Shown here: in pieces, positions 41,597-52,171 of the stretch
Numbering within the stretch: the first letter of the stretch is position 1
Layout of the letters: each line of letters begins with the position of its first letter
The notes under the pieces: model-generated
Told to the model about the DNA's origin: nothing
Database searches by the model: none
Seen by the model: only the letters and a program-made list of their open reading frames with translations
NCBI GenBank assembly: GCA_021608145.1
Contig: JAKIHM010000001.1
Span: forward strand, 248,001-312,000
Source of the DNA: Thermovorax subterraneus
Lineage (GTDB): Bacteria > Bacillota > Thermosediminibacteria > Thermosediminibacterales > Thermosediminibacteraceae
DNA: 64,000 nucleotides
Reading direction: 5' to 3'
Translations under genes and position numbers: made by a program

Positions 41597-42805
41597 ATGA
41601 ATGTATTATTTTTAACGATATCTAATATGGAGAATGTTGATGAACGAGGAATATATACTGATCTTGTAAGAGAATTCGCAAATAGGGGTATAAATATATA
41701 TGTTGTTTCACCGAGAGAAAAAAGAACAGGTTTACCGACGGAGCTAATATCTAAAGATAAAATACATATTCTATTGGTTAAGACTGGGAATATAACTAAA
41801 ACGGCAAACTTTATAGAAAAAGGTATCTCGACACTTCTTATAGAGAGGCAATATTTAAAAGCTATTTTGAAGTATTTTAAAGATGTTCATTTTGATATGG
41901 TTATATATGCGACGCCTCCCATAACATTTGAAAGAATCGTAAGGTATTTTAAAAACAAGCATAATAGCAAGACTTATTTAATGTTAAAAGATATTTTCCC
42001 TCAAAATGCGGTAGATATTGGGCTTATGAAAAAGGGAAGTTTAATATGGAAGTATTTTAGAGAAAAAGAAAAAAGGTTATATGAAATATCTGATGTAATT
42101 GGATGTATGTCGGAAGGTAATGTTAACTATTTGCTTAAACACAATCCTTATATAGATAAATCAAAAGTAGAGGTTTTCCCAAATTCTATAAAACCAATTG
42201 AAAGAGTTGATAGAATAAAAAAAGATAAGTTTCTATTAGATAAATATGGTATTCCTGAAGATGCTGTAGTATTTATATATGGCGGTAATCTAGGAAAACC
42301 GCAGGGAATAGACTTTTTGTTGGAAGTAATTAATAACTTCCACAAAATAAAAAATGGTTACTTATTGATTGTAGGTTCAGGGACGGAATATGGAAGGATA
42401 GAAGAGTATATAAACGATGTAAAGCCTAAAAATGTAAAATTGTTAGAAAAGCTTCCTAAAGCGGAATATGACAAATTACTCACAATAGCAGATGTCGGGT
42501 TGATTTTCTTAGATAAAAGATTTACTATTCCTAATTTTCCTTCTAGATTAACTTCATATATGGAATATTCATTACCTGTACTGGCAGCGACAGATAAGAA
42601 TACGGATCTAAAAGACATCTTGATTAATTCAAATAGCGGCTTTTGGTGTGAAAGTGGAGATATTTCTTCTTTTATGGAATACGCGAATAGACTTTCTTCT
42701 GACAAAGATTTACGAATAAAAATGGGCGAAAATGCAAGGAAGTATCTGGAAGATAATTATGATATTACTAAAAATATAGACGTTATACTAAAACATATTT
42801 TGTGA
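41597..42805 (+). CDS. Glycosyltransferase family 4, WbuB-like
   Basis: A 402-residue GT4 enzyme. The N-terminus N-V-L-F-L-T-I-S-N and the D-I-F-P-Q-N-A-V-D-I-G segment near 130 resemble WbuB-type L-fucosaminyltransferases. The C-terminal domain has Y-G-G-N-L-G-K-P-Q-G near 230 and F-P-S-R-L-T-S-Y-M-E-Y near 315, in place of the canonical E-x7-E. Because capE, capF and capG follow, it probably transfers L-FucNAc. The ATG at 41597 is chosen over one 15 nt upstream because of the weak GGAT site. Codon and base use become AT-rich from here on. Confidence 0.85.
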   Translation: MNVLFLTISNMENVDERGIYTDLVREFANRGINIYVVSPREKRTGLPTELISKDKIHILLVKTGNITKTANFIEKGISTLLIERQYLKAILKYFKDVHFDMVIYATPPITFERIVRYFKNKHNSKTYLMLKDIFPQNAVDIGLMKKGSLIWKYFREKEKRLYEISDVIGCMSEGNVNYLLKHNPYIDKSKVEVFPNSIKPIERVDRIKKDKFLLDKYGIPEDAVVFIYGGNLGKPQGIDFLLEVINNFHKIKNGYLLIVGSGTEYGRIEEYINDVKPKNVKLLEKLPKAEYDKLLTIADVGLIFLDKRFTIPNFPSRLTSYMEYSLPVLAATDKNTDLKDILINSNSGFWCESGDISSFMEYANRLSSDKDLRIKMGENARKYLEDNYDITKNIDVILKHIL

Positions 42806-42819
42806 GGGATTGAGCAAAA

Positions 42820-43848
42820 ATGAGTATATTTAAAGGCAAAACACTTCTAATTACAGGAGGCACTGGTTCGTTTGGCAATGCTGTATTAAAAAGGTTTTTA
42901 AATACTGATATTGGAGAGATTCGTATTTTTTCCCGTGATGAGAAAAAGCAAGATGACATGCGAAGATTTTACAAAAACGACAAAATTAAGTTTTATATCG
43001 GCGACGTAAGAGACTTGGCCAGCGTTAAAAATGCCATGTATGGTGTTGATTTCGTTTTTCATGCGGCTGCTTTGAAGCAGGTCCCTACTTGTGAATTTTT
43101 CCCGCTTGAAGCTGTAAAGACCAATGTATTGGGGACGGATAATGTACTTACAGCTGCGATAGAATGCGGAGTTAAAAAAGTGATTTGCCTTTCGACGGAT
43201 AAAGCTGCTTATCCCATAAACGCAATGGGCCTCTCTAAAGCTCTAATGGAAAAGGTTTTTATAGCTAAATCCAGGACAGTATCCCCAGATAAAACTTTAA
43301 TTTGTGGCACGCGTTATGGTAACGTTATGGCATCGCGCGGTTCTGTAATCCCTCTTTTTGTTCAGCAGATAAAAAGTGGACAACCTTTAACGGTCACAAA
43401 TCCTAACATGACTAGATTTTTGATGAGCCTTGATGAATCTGTTGACCTTGTACTATACGCCTTTGAACATGGACAGTCTGGAGATATATTTGTCCAGAAA
43501 GCTCCGGCTTGTACAATAGGCGATTTAGCAAAAGCACTATTGGAAATATTCGAGGCTGACAATGAAATAAAAATAATTGGTACAAGACATGGTGAAAAAT
43601 TATATGAAACTCTTCTCACTAAAGAGGAATACTTAGTTGCCGAAGATTTAGGCAAGTATTTTAGGGTCCCTGCTGATAATAGGGATTTGAACTATGATAA
43701 ATATTTTGTTAAGGGTGATGAAAGATTGTCAATTGAAAGAGAATATAACTCCCATAATGCCGAGCGCCTAAATGTCGAGCAGATAAAAGAAAAACTGTTG
43801 GCACTGGATTATATACAGGAAGAATTGAAGGGATGGAAAAAACGATGA
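42820..43848 (+). CDS. capE: UDP-GlcNAc 4,6-dehydratase/5-epimerase (CapE/FnlA type)
   Basis: A 342-residue SDR enzyme that starts the UDP-L-FucNAc route from UDP-GlcNAc. G-G-T-G-S-F-G-N at residues 13-20 binds the cofactor. The active region reads S-T-D-K-A-A-Y-P-I-N-A-M-G-L-S-K near 125-140, where the usual tyrosine-lysine pair is M-x3-K as in CapE/FlaA1 relatives. It is the soluble short form without membrane domain. Directly followed by capF with a 4-nt ATGA overlap and then capG, which is the complete pathway order. Confidence 0.93.
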   Translation: MSIFKGKTLLITGGTGSFGNAVLKRFLNTDIGEIRIFSRDEKKQDDMRRFYKNDKIKFYIGDVRDLASVKNAMYGVDFVFHAAALKQVPTCEFFPLEAVKTNVLGTDNVLTAAIECGVKKVICLSTDKAAYPINAMGLSKALMEKVFIAKSRTVSPDKTLICGTRYGNVMASRGSVIPLFVQQIKSGQPLTVTNPNMTRFLMSLDESVDLVLYAFEHGQSGDIFVQKAPACTIGDLAKALLEIFEADNEIKIIGTRHGEKLYETLLTKEEYLVAEDLGKYFRVPADNRDLNYDKYFVKGDERLSIEREYNSHNAERLNVEQIKEKLLALDYIQEELKGWKKR

Positions 43849-44954
43849 AAATATTGGTTACGGGTTCGAAAGGGTTTGTTGGGAAAAATCTTGTCGTAGA
43901 ATTGAAAAATAGAGGATACAAAGATATTTTTGAATTTAACAGAGATACTGATAAGTCCCTTTTGGATAGATATACTGAGGAATGTGAATTTGTATTTCAT
44001 CTTGCAGGAGTTAACCGCCCCAAAGATGAAAATGAATTCATGGAAGGAAATTTTGGATTTACTTCTGAGTTGCTCACACTTTTAAAGAAACACAACAATA
44101 AAGCGCCTGTGCTTTTTACGTCTTCCATCCAATCAGAAAGAGATAATCCATACGGTAGAAGCAAAAAGGCAGCGGAAGATTTAATTTTTAAATATGGCGA
44201 AGAAAACGGTGTAAAAGTGTTGGTATACAGGCTTCCGAATCTGTTTGGCAAATGGTGCAGACCTAATTATAATTCTGTTGTAGCAACGTTTTGCTATAAT
44301 ATAGCAAGAGATCTTGAAATTCAAATACATGATCCAAATATAGAACTTACGCTGTGTTATATAGATGATGTTGTGAATGAATTTATCTCTGCCTTAGAAG
44401 GCAAGGAAACAAGAGATGGTATGTTCTGTAAAGTGCCTAAAACATACAAGGTTAAATTAGGAGAGCTTGCTGAAAAGCTTTATTCATTCAGGAGAAGCAG
44501 GGATACCCTTATCATGCCGTCACTTGAAAGTGAGTTTGACAGGGCATTGTATGGGACTTATTTATCCTACTTGCCAGAGAATCAATTTTCCTATAAGTTA
44601 GAGAAAAAAGAGGATAATAGAGGCTGGCTCGCTGAGTTTATTAAGTCAAAAAGTATGGGACAGATATTTATTTCAAGGACTAAACCTGGCATTACAAGGG
44701 GCAACCACTGGCATCATACCAAAGCTGAAAAATTTCTCGTTGTTCAAGGAGAAGCTGTTATTAGATTTAGAAAAATAGACAGTGATGAGGTAATAGAATA
44801 CAGAGTAAGTGGAGAAGTGCCGGAGGTTGTGGATATCCCTACTGGTTATACCCATTCCATTGAAAATGTTGGGAAAAAGGACGTTATTACAATTTTCTGG
44901 GCAAGTGAAATATTTGATCCTCAAAAACCAGACACGTATTACTTGGAGGTATAA
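43845..44954 (+). CDS. capF: CapF-type bifunctional reductase/epimerase
   Basis: A 369-residue protein with an SDR domain (G-S-K-G-F-V-G-K-N at the start, S-S-I-Q-S-E with Y-G-R-S-K-K near 90-105) that reduces the 4-keto sugar. The C-terminal cupin domain (about 250-369) has G-N-H-W-H-H-T-K-A-E-K-F and later P-T-G-Y-T-H-S-I metal ligands for the 3-epimerase step. Together these make the 6-deoxy-talosamine intermediate. The ATG at 43845 overlaps the capE stop. Confidence 0.93.
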   Translation: MKILVTGSKGFVGKNLVVELKNRGYKDIFEFNRDTDKSLLDRYTEECEFVFHLAGVNRPKDENEFMEGNFGFTSELLTLLKKHNNKAPVLFTSSIQSERDNPYGRSKKAAEDLIFKYGEENGVKVLVYRLPNLFGKWCRPNYNSVVATFCYNIARDLEIQIHDPNIELTLCYIDDVVNEFISALEGKETRDGMFCKVPKTYKVKLGELAEKLYSFRRSRDTLIMPSLESEFDRALYGTYLSYLPENQFSYKLEKKEDNRGWLAEFIKSKSMGQIFISRTKPGITRGNHWHHTKAEKFLVVQGEAVIRFRKIDSDEVIEYRVSGEVPEVVDIPTGYTHSIENVGKKDVITIFWASEIFDPQKPDTYYLEV

Positions 44955-44960
44955 TTGCTG

Positions 44961-46091
44961 ATGGAAAAACTTAAGGTAATGACAGTAGTTGGGACGAGGC
45001 CGGAAATTATAAGATTATCAGAAGTTATAAAAGCCTGCGATAGGTATTTTAATCATATACTGGTTCATACAGGCCAGAATTGGGATTATACTTTAAATCA
45101 GATTTTCTTTGAGGAATTGGGAATAAGACAGCCGGATTATTATTTAAATGCAGCGGGCAAACATTTAGGTGAAACTATAGGGAACATCATTGCCAGATCA
45201 TATGAAGTGATGTTGAAAGAAAAGCCTGATGCTTTGTTAATACTGGGAGATACTAATTCAGCTTTGTGTGCTATATCTGCCAAAAGACTTAAGATTCCGA
45301 TTTTCCACATGGAGGCAGGGAACAGGTGTTTTGATCAAAATGTGCCGGAGGAGATTAACAGAAAAATAGTCGATCATATATCGGATATCAATTTGCCTTA
45401 TACAGAGCATAGTAGAAGATATCTTCTTGCTGAGGGGATAAGGAAAGAGTATATATTTGTCACTGGTTCTCCGATGACAGAGGTATTACGCAAGAACATA
45501 GAAAAAATAAATCAAAGTAAAGTGTTAGAAGAACTTCAGCTTCAGCCGGGAAAATATATCGTCGTTTCGGCGCACAGGGAAGAGAATATTGACAATGAAA
45601 AAAATTTTTTTTCTCTGATGAATGCTTTGAATGCTATTGCTGAAAGGTATCAACTTCCAATCGTGTATTCTACCCATCCACGAAGCTGGAAGATGATTGA
45701 GAAAAGAGGGTTTAAATTTCATCCACTGATTAGAAAACTGAGGCCTTTTGGATTTTTTGATTATAACAAATTACAGTTAAATTCATTTTGTGTGTTGTCT
45801 GATAGTGGTACACTGTCAGAAGAGTCCGCGATACTGGGTTTTCCTGCTGTGCTTATTAGAACCTCTACAGAAAGACCAGAAGTACTAGATAAAGGAACTA
45901 TTGTGATAGGAGGTATAACCGAAAAGGATATTGTACAAGCCGTAGAATTAAGCAGAGCAATGTGGGAGAATAAAGAAAAGACCGCTCTAGCTAATGATTA
46001 CGTTGATGAAAATGTTTCGGTAAAAGTAGTTAAAATAATACAAAGTTATGCTAAGATAGTAGATAAATTTGTTTGGGGGAAAATGGATTGA
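44961..46091 (+). CDS. capG: UDP-HexNAc 2-epimerase (CapG/FnlC type)
   Basis: A 376-residue WecB-family epimerase. G-T-R-P-E-I-I-R-L near residue 9, H-T-G-Q-N-W-D-Y near 35, H-M-E-A-G-N-R near 117, S-A-H-R-E-E-N near 200 and D-S-G-T-L-S-E-E near 275 are conserved. The N-W-D-Y after H-T-G-Q-N and the G-N-R variant fit the FnlC/CapG branch, which finishes UDP-L-FucNAc. GGAGGT lies 10 nt before the ATG. A TTG at 44955 is the other candidate start. Confidence 0.9.
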   Translation: MEKLKVMTVVGTRPEIIRLSEVIKACDRYFNHILVHTGQNWDYTLNQIFFEELGIRQPDYYLNAAGKHLGETIGNIIARSYEVMLKEKPDALLILGDTNSALCAISAKRLKIPIFHMEAGNRCFDQNVPEEINRKIVDHISDINLPYTEHSRRYLLAEGIRKEYIFVTGSPMTEVLRKNIEKINQSKVLEELQLQPGKYIVVSAHREENIDNEKNFFSLMNALNAIAERYQLPIVYSTHPRSWKMIEKRGFKFHPLIRKLRPFGFFDYNKLQLNSFCVLSDSGTLSEESAILGFPAVLIRTSTERPEVLDKGTIVIGGITEKDIVQAVELSRAMWENKEKTALANDYVDENVSVKVVKIIQSYAKIVDKFVWGKMD

Positions 46092-47236
46092 AGGAAAAAG
46101 TATTGATAATGACTGGATATTATATTCCCAGTGTCAAGGGTGGAGGTCCTATTCAGTCCATAAAAAATTTAGTAGATAAACTTTCAGATAGGATAGATTT
46201 TTATATTGTTACTAGCGACAGGGATCTAGGGGACAAAGAGCCGTTTAAGAATATTCAAATAGATACCTGGACAAAAGTTGGAAATGCTAAGGTCTTTTAT
46301 ACTGATGTAAAAAAATTATCTTGGAAAAAAATAATTGATTTAATCAATAATATAGACTTTGATGTGTTATATTTAAACAGCTTTTTTTCATATAAATTTA
46401 GCATTATACCAGTCATATTAAGAAAGATAAAGAAAATACCGGAGAAACGAATAATAATAGCTCCAAGAGGTGAATTTTCTAAAGGTGCATTGGGATTTAA
46501 GAAATTGAAAAAGCAGCTTTTTATTGCTTTTTCCAAAATAACAGGATTACATAGTGATGTAGTTTGGCATGCTACTACTGAATTGGAAAAATGTGATATA
46601 AAACAAATATTTGGAGAAAAAATCGAAATAATTGTTGCAAATAATTTAGCTGCTGGACATGATATTATAGAATACGAAAAAAAAATAACAAAAAAAGAAG
46701 GGGAATTAAAAATTGTATTTGTATCGAGAATACATCCTAAGAAAAATCTCAAGAAAGCAATTGAATTAGTGAAAAATGTTGAAGGGAAAATTGAATTTAA
46801 CATTTACGGACCTATAGAAGACACAAAATATTGGATGAAGTGTTTACAAGTAATAAACGAATTACCTTCAAATATAAAGGTTGAATACAAGGGAGTGGCA
46901 ACACACGATAAAATAATTGATATCTTTAGAGAACATCATGTTTTCTTGTTTCCAACTCTCGGGGAAAATTTTGGGCATGTGATTATAGAAGCGTTAATAG
47001 GGGGTTGTCCCGTAATTATTAGTGATCAGACTCCATGGATAAATTTGGAAGCAGTACATGCTGGATGGGATATTCCTTTGGATAATGAAAAGAAATATAT
47101 TGAGGTAATTCAATATTGCGTAGATTTGGGTAATGAGGAATATAAATTTTTGTCGAAGAAAGCTTTTACATTAGGAATGAAAATATCGAATGATGAAAAA
47201 GAAATTGATAATTATTGCAAGCTCTTTTTGTTATGA
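46088..47236 (+). CDS. Glycosyltransferase family 4
   Basis: A 382-residue GT-B enzyme. The N-terminus has M-T-G-Y-Y-I-P-S-V-K-G-G-G-P-I, the acceptor-side glycine loop. P-R-G-E-F-S-K-G-A-L near 135 and a donor-side F-V-S-R-I-H-P-K-K-N-L near 215 follow. The motif E-N-F-G-H-V-I-I-E-A-L near 300 is the E-x7-E retaining signature. Substrate is unknown. TTG 46088 is 7 nt after GGGGGA and overlaps the capG stop. Confidence 0.9.
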   Translation: MKEKVLIMTGYYIPSVKGGGPIQSIKNLVDKLSDRIDFYIVTSDRDLGDKEPFKNIQIDTWTKVGNAKVFYTDVKKLSWKKIIDLINNIDFDVLYLNSFFSYKFSIIPVILRKIKKIPEKRIIIAPRGEFSKGALGFKKLKKQLFIAFSKITGLHSDVVWHATTELEKCDIKQIFGEKIEIIVANNLAAGHDIIEYEKKITKKEGELKIVFVSRIHPKKNLKKAIELVKNVEGKIEFNIYGPIEDTKYWMKCLQVINELPSNIKVEYKGVATHDKIIDIFREHHVFLFPTLGENFGHVIIEALIGGCPVIISDQTPWINLEAVHAGWDIPLDNEKKYIEVIQYCVDLGNEEYKFLSKKAFTLGMKISNDEKEIDNYCKLFLL

Positions 47237-47251
47237 AAAGGATGTTGGGAT

Positions 47252-48535
47252 ATGTTTAATTTCGCAAAAAAGCTAGTTAGTGCTTGGCCTCTGCTTCTTT
47301 TAATTTCAACTTTTGGGCCGTATATTTCACCAGATTCTGGAATCAAGATAGATAGTATCGTTATATATCTAACTTTATTGTTAGCAGTAATAAGATTATT
47401 ATTAAGGCCGAGAATAGAAATTAATATAGAGTTACTTGTAATATTCTATTTGTGGTTATCAGTATTTTTGTATTTGGTTACATTAACTTTATTAAACAAA
47501 GGATACTTAAATATTTATGCATTTTTAGCTGAAATAGATAATTTTCTTCAACCCCTAGCAATAATATTTAGTTTTCTTGTTTTAATTTATAAGAAAGATT
47601 TAAATTATATATCGATGCTGTTAAAAAAAAGTTGCTTAATTCTAATTTTATTACTAAGCGTGAATACATTATGGATATTTTTAGGGTTTAATTTCGATTT
47701 GTCACACATTAATCAGTATTTTGTAAGAGGAGTTGCACAGAATGCAGCAACTCTAGGCAGATTTACAGGAGTATTTAATCAACCAATAGAGGCGGGTATA
47801 GCGTATTCCATAGGTTTATTCTCTTGGTTATATCTGATTTCTAAAAGAATTGTTAAGCTAAATATTAAGTACATAATTGCATTGTTACTTTTGATAATTG
47901 GTGGTGCTATAAATGTTTCGAAAGCATTTATATTTGGCGGACTTATAATTTTTACAATTAATTTACTTAAAAAATTTACTATACTTAGGAAAGTTTTATC
48001 AAAAACACTTGTAGTGATAGTTTTGTTATCACCAATTTTATTCTTTTTAATAAATAGATGGGAAGGACTAACATATTTAAGCAGATTATTTTATATAGGT
48101 AATTATCAAAAATATGGTTTGATATATTTCATTACTGCGGGTCGATATGGAGGTAAAACCTCTCAACAACGATTTCTATTTCAGAAGGTATGGCAGATTT
48201 CTCCACTGTTTGGTTTAGGTATGGGATCTCAAAGGATTTATGACAGTGCATTCTTTCACTTTTTTAGTAGTGGAGGAATTATAGCGTTATTAGTTTATTT
48301 ATTGATATTAATTTTCCTATTTCTATATGGTTGGAAATTCTTTTCTGTGAAAAATTGTCGAGAAGAAGCGATTCTACTGTTTGATATTATACTTATAATC
48401 ATTTTTTCAAGTTTTGGTGTACCGGTTTTGACCATTAATAGAGTATCAGTTATTATTTGGGTTTATATTTGTATTTTATTTTGGTATGTAAGTAAAATCG
48501 AAAATTGTAAGGATTATAAAAAGAATCTTAGATAA
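47252..48535 (+). CDS. wzy: Wzy-like O-antigen/capsule polymerase
   Basis: A 427-residue, extremely hydrophobic protein with about twelve membrane helices and no strong sequence identity that I can recall. It shows a loop with R-F-T-G-V-F-N-Q-P-I-E-A-G near 170-182 and the G-L-G-M-G-S-Q-R loop near 325, which fit the Wzy/O-antigen ligase pattern. As such it would polymerise lipid-linked repeat units outside the membrane. The DNA is very AT-rich, common for wzy genes in variable loci. It is the last gene before the ISNCY-type element. Confidence 0.8.
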   Translation: MFNFAKKLVSAWPLLLLISTFGPYISPDSGIKIDSIVIYLTLLLAVIRLLLRPRIEINIELLVIFYLWLSVFLYLVTLTLLNKGYLNIYAFLAEIDNFLQPLAIIFSFLVLIYKKDLNYISMLLKKSCLILILLLSVNTLWIFLGFNFDLSHINQYFVRGVAQNAATLGRFTGVFNQPIEAGIAYSIGLFSWLYLISKRIVKLNIKYIIALLLLIIGGAINVSKAFIFGGLIIFTINLLKKFTILRKVLSKTLVVIVLLSPILFFLINRWEGLTYLSRLFYIGNYQKYGLIYFITAGRYGGKTSQQRFLFQKVWQISPLFGLGMGSQRIYDSAFFHFFSSGGIIALLVYLLILIFLFLYGWKFFSVKNCREEAILLFDIILIIIFSSFGVPVLTINRVSVIIWVYICILFWYVSKIENCKDYKKNLR

Positions 48536-48623
48536 TTGAGAAATAAGAAGGAAAGAATTAACGTACTCACTATTTAGCCCCTAATGGAGTAGGAGGAAAA
48601 TTTTGATATTGCGAGAAAGTTAA

Positions 48624-50226
48624 TTAGTTTCCATTGAAAAACAATTCCCTCAAACCCGCAAAAAACCAGCATCTTCATCCCAAAAAAGAGGATATCTACG
48701 GTAAAATATAGCAAGAAGGAGAGGGATGGAGAATGCTGATAATTAAAAACGAAGACTTTGAACAATTAAGCGTATTCGACCAAATGCTTCCAAAATCATG
48801 TCTGGAACTTAAAGGAGAACTGGCTGTTGTCGATAAAATACTGGATGACGAAAGCTTACTTGCGCCGTTTATAGAAAAGTTTAATTCCAAATGCGGAAGA
48901 CACACCACTCCTGTTGATACATACATTCGAATGATGTATCTCAATTCAGATATAACCTTGGATACGAAACCTTATGCAAAGAAGTATCAGACAGCATCTC
49001 ATGGAAAGTATTCTGCCATATACCAGTTTGTGCCGAAGTGCCTGACTATACCACTCTGGCGAAACTTACCAAGAGATTTGGCGAAGATACTTTGGAGAAA
49101 TTAAACACCCTAATCCTTCGAAAAGCCTTAGAGAAAAGCTAATAAAAGCTAGGAAAATAAGGATAGATACAACAGTCGTAAAATCCAACATTCACCATCC
49201 TACCGATGCAAGCCTCCTCTCAGACGGAGTTAAAGTATTGACAAGACTGGTCAAGAAGGTAAAAGATGCAGGCATGGCAGTTAAAAGTAAATTTCAGGAT
49301 AGAACAAGATCAGTTAAAAAAAGGATACTGAATATAGTAAAATTCGCCCATAACAGGACCAATGAAGCAAAGGAAAATGTTCGAAAAACAGTAAAAGAAC
49401 TGGTAGAAATAGCAAAGGAATGTATTACACTCAGCCAGCAAAGTTTCCGCTTTGGCAAAGTATGAGATGAAGAAAACAAAAGAGGCCCATAAATCATCAA
49501 AAAATTGCTCTTATTCAAAAACTGGATGATGCTATTTCTGCAGTAAGTAAAATCATAAACCAGACGAATGAAGTATTAAAAGGAAACACATCCATTCCCG
49601 ACAGGATAGTAAGCATTTTCGACCAGGGAGCAAGGCCTATAATAAAGAGGCAAGTCAAAAGCAGAAGTAGAATTTGGCAGAAAAGTAGCATTTGCAGAAT
49701 CAGAAGAAGGTTTGATAATTTCAAGCCGAGTTGAAGAAGGTAATCCTTGCGATAAAACCCTGGCCGTGCCAATGGTAAAAAAGTGTATAGAGGTTTTAAA
49801 TAAAGCTCCCGAAGAAGTTGCCGCAGATAGAGGTTTTTACTCCAGCGAAAATGAAAGAGAGATACTGCGCCTTAATGTAGAACATGTAGCTATACCCAAG
49901 CCAGGCAAGAAGAGCGAGAAGAGATTAAAGCACGAACATCAGCATTGGTTTAAAAGACTAATACGATGGAGGTCTGGCGGTGAAGCCACTATTGGGCTGC
50001 TAAAAAGGAAATACGGATTTGATGTATGTCTGTTTCATGGTGAAAATACAGGCATATGGATTAATCTGTCCATTTTTAGCTACAATGTAACCAGGTTAGC
50101 AAAACTGATGGTTCAAACCTGCTAAAAAATGGCAGGGGATGGGAGAATAAATGGATAATGATTAAGCAGTCGAAGGCCATTGAAAAGGGACAAGGTCTAA
50201 AATTTGCATTTTTCAATGGCAACTAA
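48624..50226 (+). mobile_element. Degenerate ISNCY-type insertion sequence
   Basis: 18-bp terminal inverted repeats are visible: TTAGTTTCCATTGAAAAA at 48624-48641 and its complement with one mismatch at 50209-50226. They enclose one transposase gene broken by frameshifts. Length is about 1.6 kb. A target-site duplication is not clear. It separates wzy from the next glycosyltransferase gene. Confidence 0.8.
48733..50125 (+). pseudogene. ISNCY-type DDE transposase, frameshifted
   Basis: The N-terminal frame (E-Q-L-S-V-F-D-Q-M-L-P, then C-G-R-H-T-T-P-V-D-T-Y-I-R-M-M-Y-L) is typical of the DUF772-type transposases called ISNCY. Near 48944 one base is missing; the alternative frame continues F-R-Y-N-L-G-Y-E-T-L. 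Further pieces follow: R-I-D-T-T-V-V-K-S-N-I-H-H-P-T-D near 49160, A-A-D-R-G-F-Y-S near 49820 and G-G-E-A-T-I-G-L-L-K-R-K near 49980. At least three frame changes make it inactive. Confidence 0.88.
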
Positions 50227-50344
50227 GTAGTAACCCTGTTTTCTGAATATCTCAAAACCAACACAAATTAATTTTTGAAGTTATACTTGATTATCAAGAA
50301 ACTAACTAAAATGATTCTTTAGAAATTATGAAGGGCGGATTGGT

Positions 50345-51550
50345 ATGAAAGGTAAATTGAAAATCATAATGCTTTCAACAGACTATTTACCGAATATTGG
50401 TGGAGTAGCTGCTCATATTTTTAATCTTACTAATGCTCTACAAAAAATGGGCCATGAGATATGCGTTGTAAATCCTATTCAAGGACAGGAATGGAAAATA
50501 AATTTAACGATTGAAAATGGGGTGCAAGTGTGCAGGCTAGTATACCCATTTGATGAAAAGAAGCTGAATCGTTTTTTGAATCGTATTAAGATTACAGTTA
50601 AAGGTATTAACCAAGTTATAAAAACATTAGGCGGAGTGGATATAATACATCAACATGATTACATAGGTTTGAATTTAGCTATTTTAATGCAACGCAAAAA
50701 TAGAACTAGCTTGATTAAACCCAAATGGATATGGACAAATCATACGTCGCAATTTGTAAAAGATTATAAGAAAGTTATAAAACGTCAATTTTTAAAAATA
50801 GCTTATAAAGGTGTTGATGGTATAATTACGGTTAGTCGTGAAATAGAAAATATGACAAAAGAAATCTTTAAAGAAAAACCTGTATGTTATATTCCAAACG
50901 GCGTAGATATAGAAAGATTTAATCCTTATATTAATGTAGAACGGAAAAAATATGGACTTAGTGATGAAGATTTTGTAATTCTTTGTCCCAGACGAATGGT
51001 TGAAAAAAATGGAATAATTTATCTTGCGTATGCTGTACACAAATTAATAAATAAATATCCAAGCATAAAGTGGAAATTTGTTTTTATGGGTGATGAACCA
51101 TCTATAAATACGGATAAAAATTATATTCGGACTGTTAAAGATGTATTAACTGAACCTTATAACAAGGGTTATGTTAAGTATCTGGGAAATGTACCTATGG
51201 AAAAAATGCCAGAAATTAACGCACTTGCTGATATTGTAGTAATACCATCCCTCATAGAGGCGGTTAGCTTATCTGCTTTAGAAGCTTTAGCAAGTGGCAA
51301 ACCAGTTATTGCTACTGATGTAGGTGGATTGCCTGAAATAATATTTCATAACAATACGGGAATTTTGGTTCCACCACGGGAACCTGAAGCAATTGCTGTT
51401 GCCTTAGAGAGACTTTATTTTGATGATGTTGCTAGACGGAGATTAGCAATGAATGGAACAGATATGGTTAGCAAAAAGTATTCATGGAGTTCAATTGCAC
51501 AAATGACTGAAGAATTTTATAAAACATTATTGTTAAAAAATCAAATTTAG
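50345..51550 (+). CDS. Glycosyltransferase family 4
   Basis: A 401-residue retaining GT4 enzyme. N-I-G-G-V-A-A-H-I-F-N-L near 16-27 is the acceptor glycine loop. T-V-S-R-E-I-E near 163 and Y-I-P-N-G-V-D near 184 are typical. The donor domain has P-R-R-M-V-E-K-N-G near 219 and the signature P-S-L-I-E-A-V-S-L-S-A-L-E-A-L near 303-317 (E-x7-E). Sugar specificity is unknown. AAGGGCGG precedes the ATG. It lies between two dead mobile or decayed regions, yet it is intact. Confidence 0.93.
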   Translation: MKGKLKIIMLSTDYLPNIGGVAAHIFNLTNALQKMGHEICVVNPIQGQEWKINLTIENGVQVCRLVYPFDEKKLNRFLNRIKITVKGINQVIKTLGGVDIIHQHDYIGLNLAILMQRKNRTSLIKPKWIWTNHTSQFVKDYKKVIKRQFLKIAYKGVDGIITVSREIENMTKEIFKEKPVCYIPNGVDIERFNPYINVERKKYGLSDEDFVILCPRRMVEKNGIIYLAYAVHKLINKYPSIKWKFVFMGDEPSINTDKNYIRTVKDVLTEPYNKGYVKYLGNVPMEKMPEINALADIVVIPSLIEAVSLSALEALASGKPVIATDVGGLPEIIFHNNTGILVPPREPEAIAVALERLYFDDVARRRLAMNGTDMVSKKYSWSSIAQMTEEFYKTLLLKNQI

Positions 51551-52171
51551 GCCACATAGGTAAAATCTTATAGTGAACACGTGATAATATCCACATGGTA
51601 AAGTAGTGAAGTAGAAAGATTAGTTTATAGAAGCTTTATGTGAGAGGTTATTATATCGTTGTAATTACGTCTAGTCTCGAAGGTGGTATAAGTATGAACG
51701 TAATCGATAGAATAAAAGTTTATTATGTTCTTGCGGATTCCTTAATAACAAGATATCTCTTATTGGAAGGAGCCTAAAAATGGCAATACGCAAAACTTTA
51801 CCATGGAAGAAAAATTTGCATCCTTACAGAGAAAGAAAGCTCATCTATAAAATAGGTGCTATAGAAAATACGTCATATCAAAAACTTGTCAATTACTGGA
51901 AAGAGCACTTTTTAAGCACTGAAAAACATTAAAAAAAATAACTTGGCTAAACTCAGAAAAAAATGTTATGATACGTTCAATTATCGTGTATCGTGGGGAA
52001 AAACTTTGAAATAACGTATATAAAAGGACCTATTGAAAAGATAAATCGAATTTAAAAAATAAATCTAGATAGTAGACAAGTTTAAATCGACATGGTGTTA
52101 ATGCGACTTTCTCATTCAAAATGGTTGGGATTTCAAAAAGTACGTTCAAAAGCTGTTTTTATTTCAACTGA
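51551..52171. other. Decayed intergenic stretch with small frames
   Basis: No intact gene is visible. Two short plus-strand frames with start codons occur: 27 codons at 51694-51777, with AAGGTGG upstream, and about 50 codons from 51780. Neither is recognised. Given the tupA-like fragment just downstream, this is probably the ruined 5' part of one or more polysaccharide genes. Confidence 0.5.
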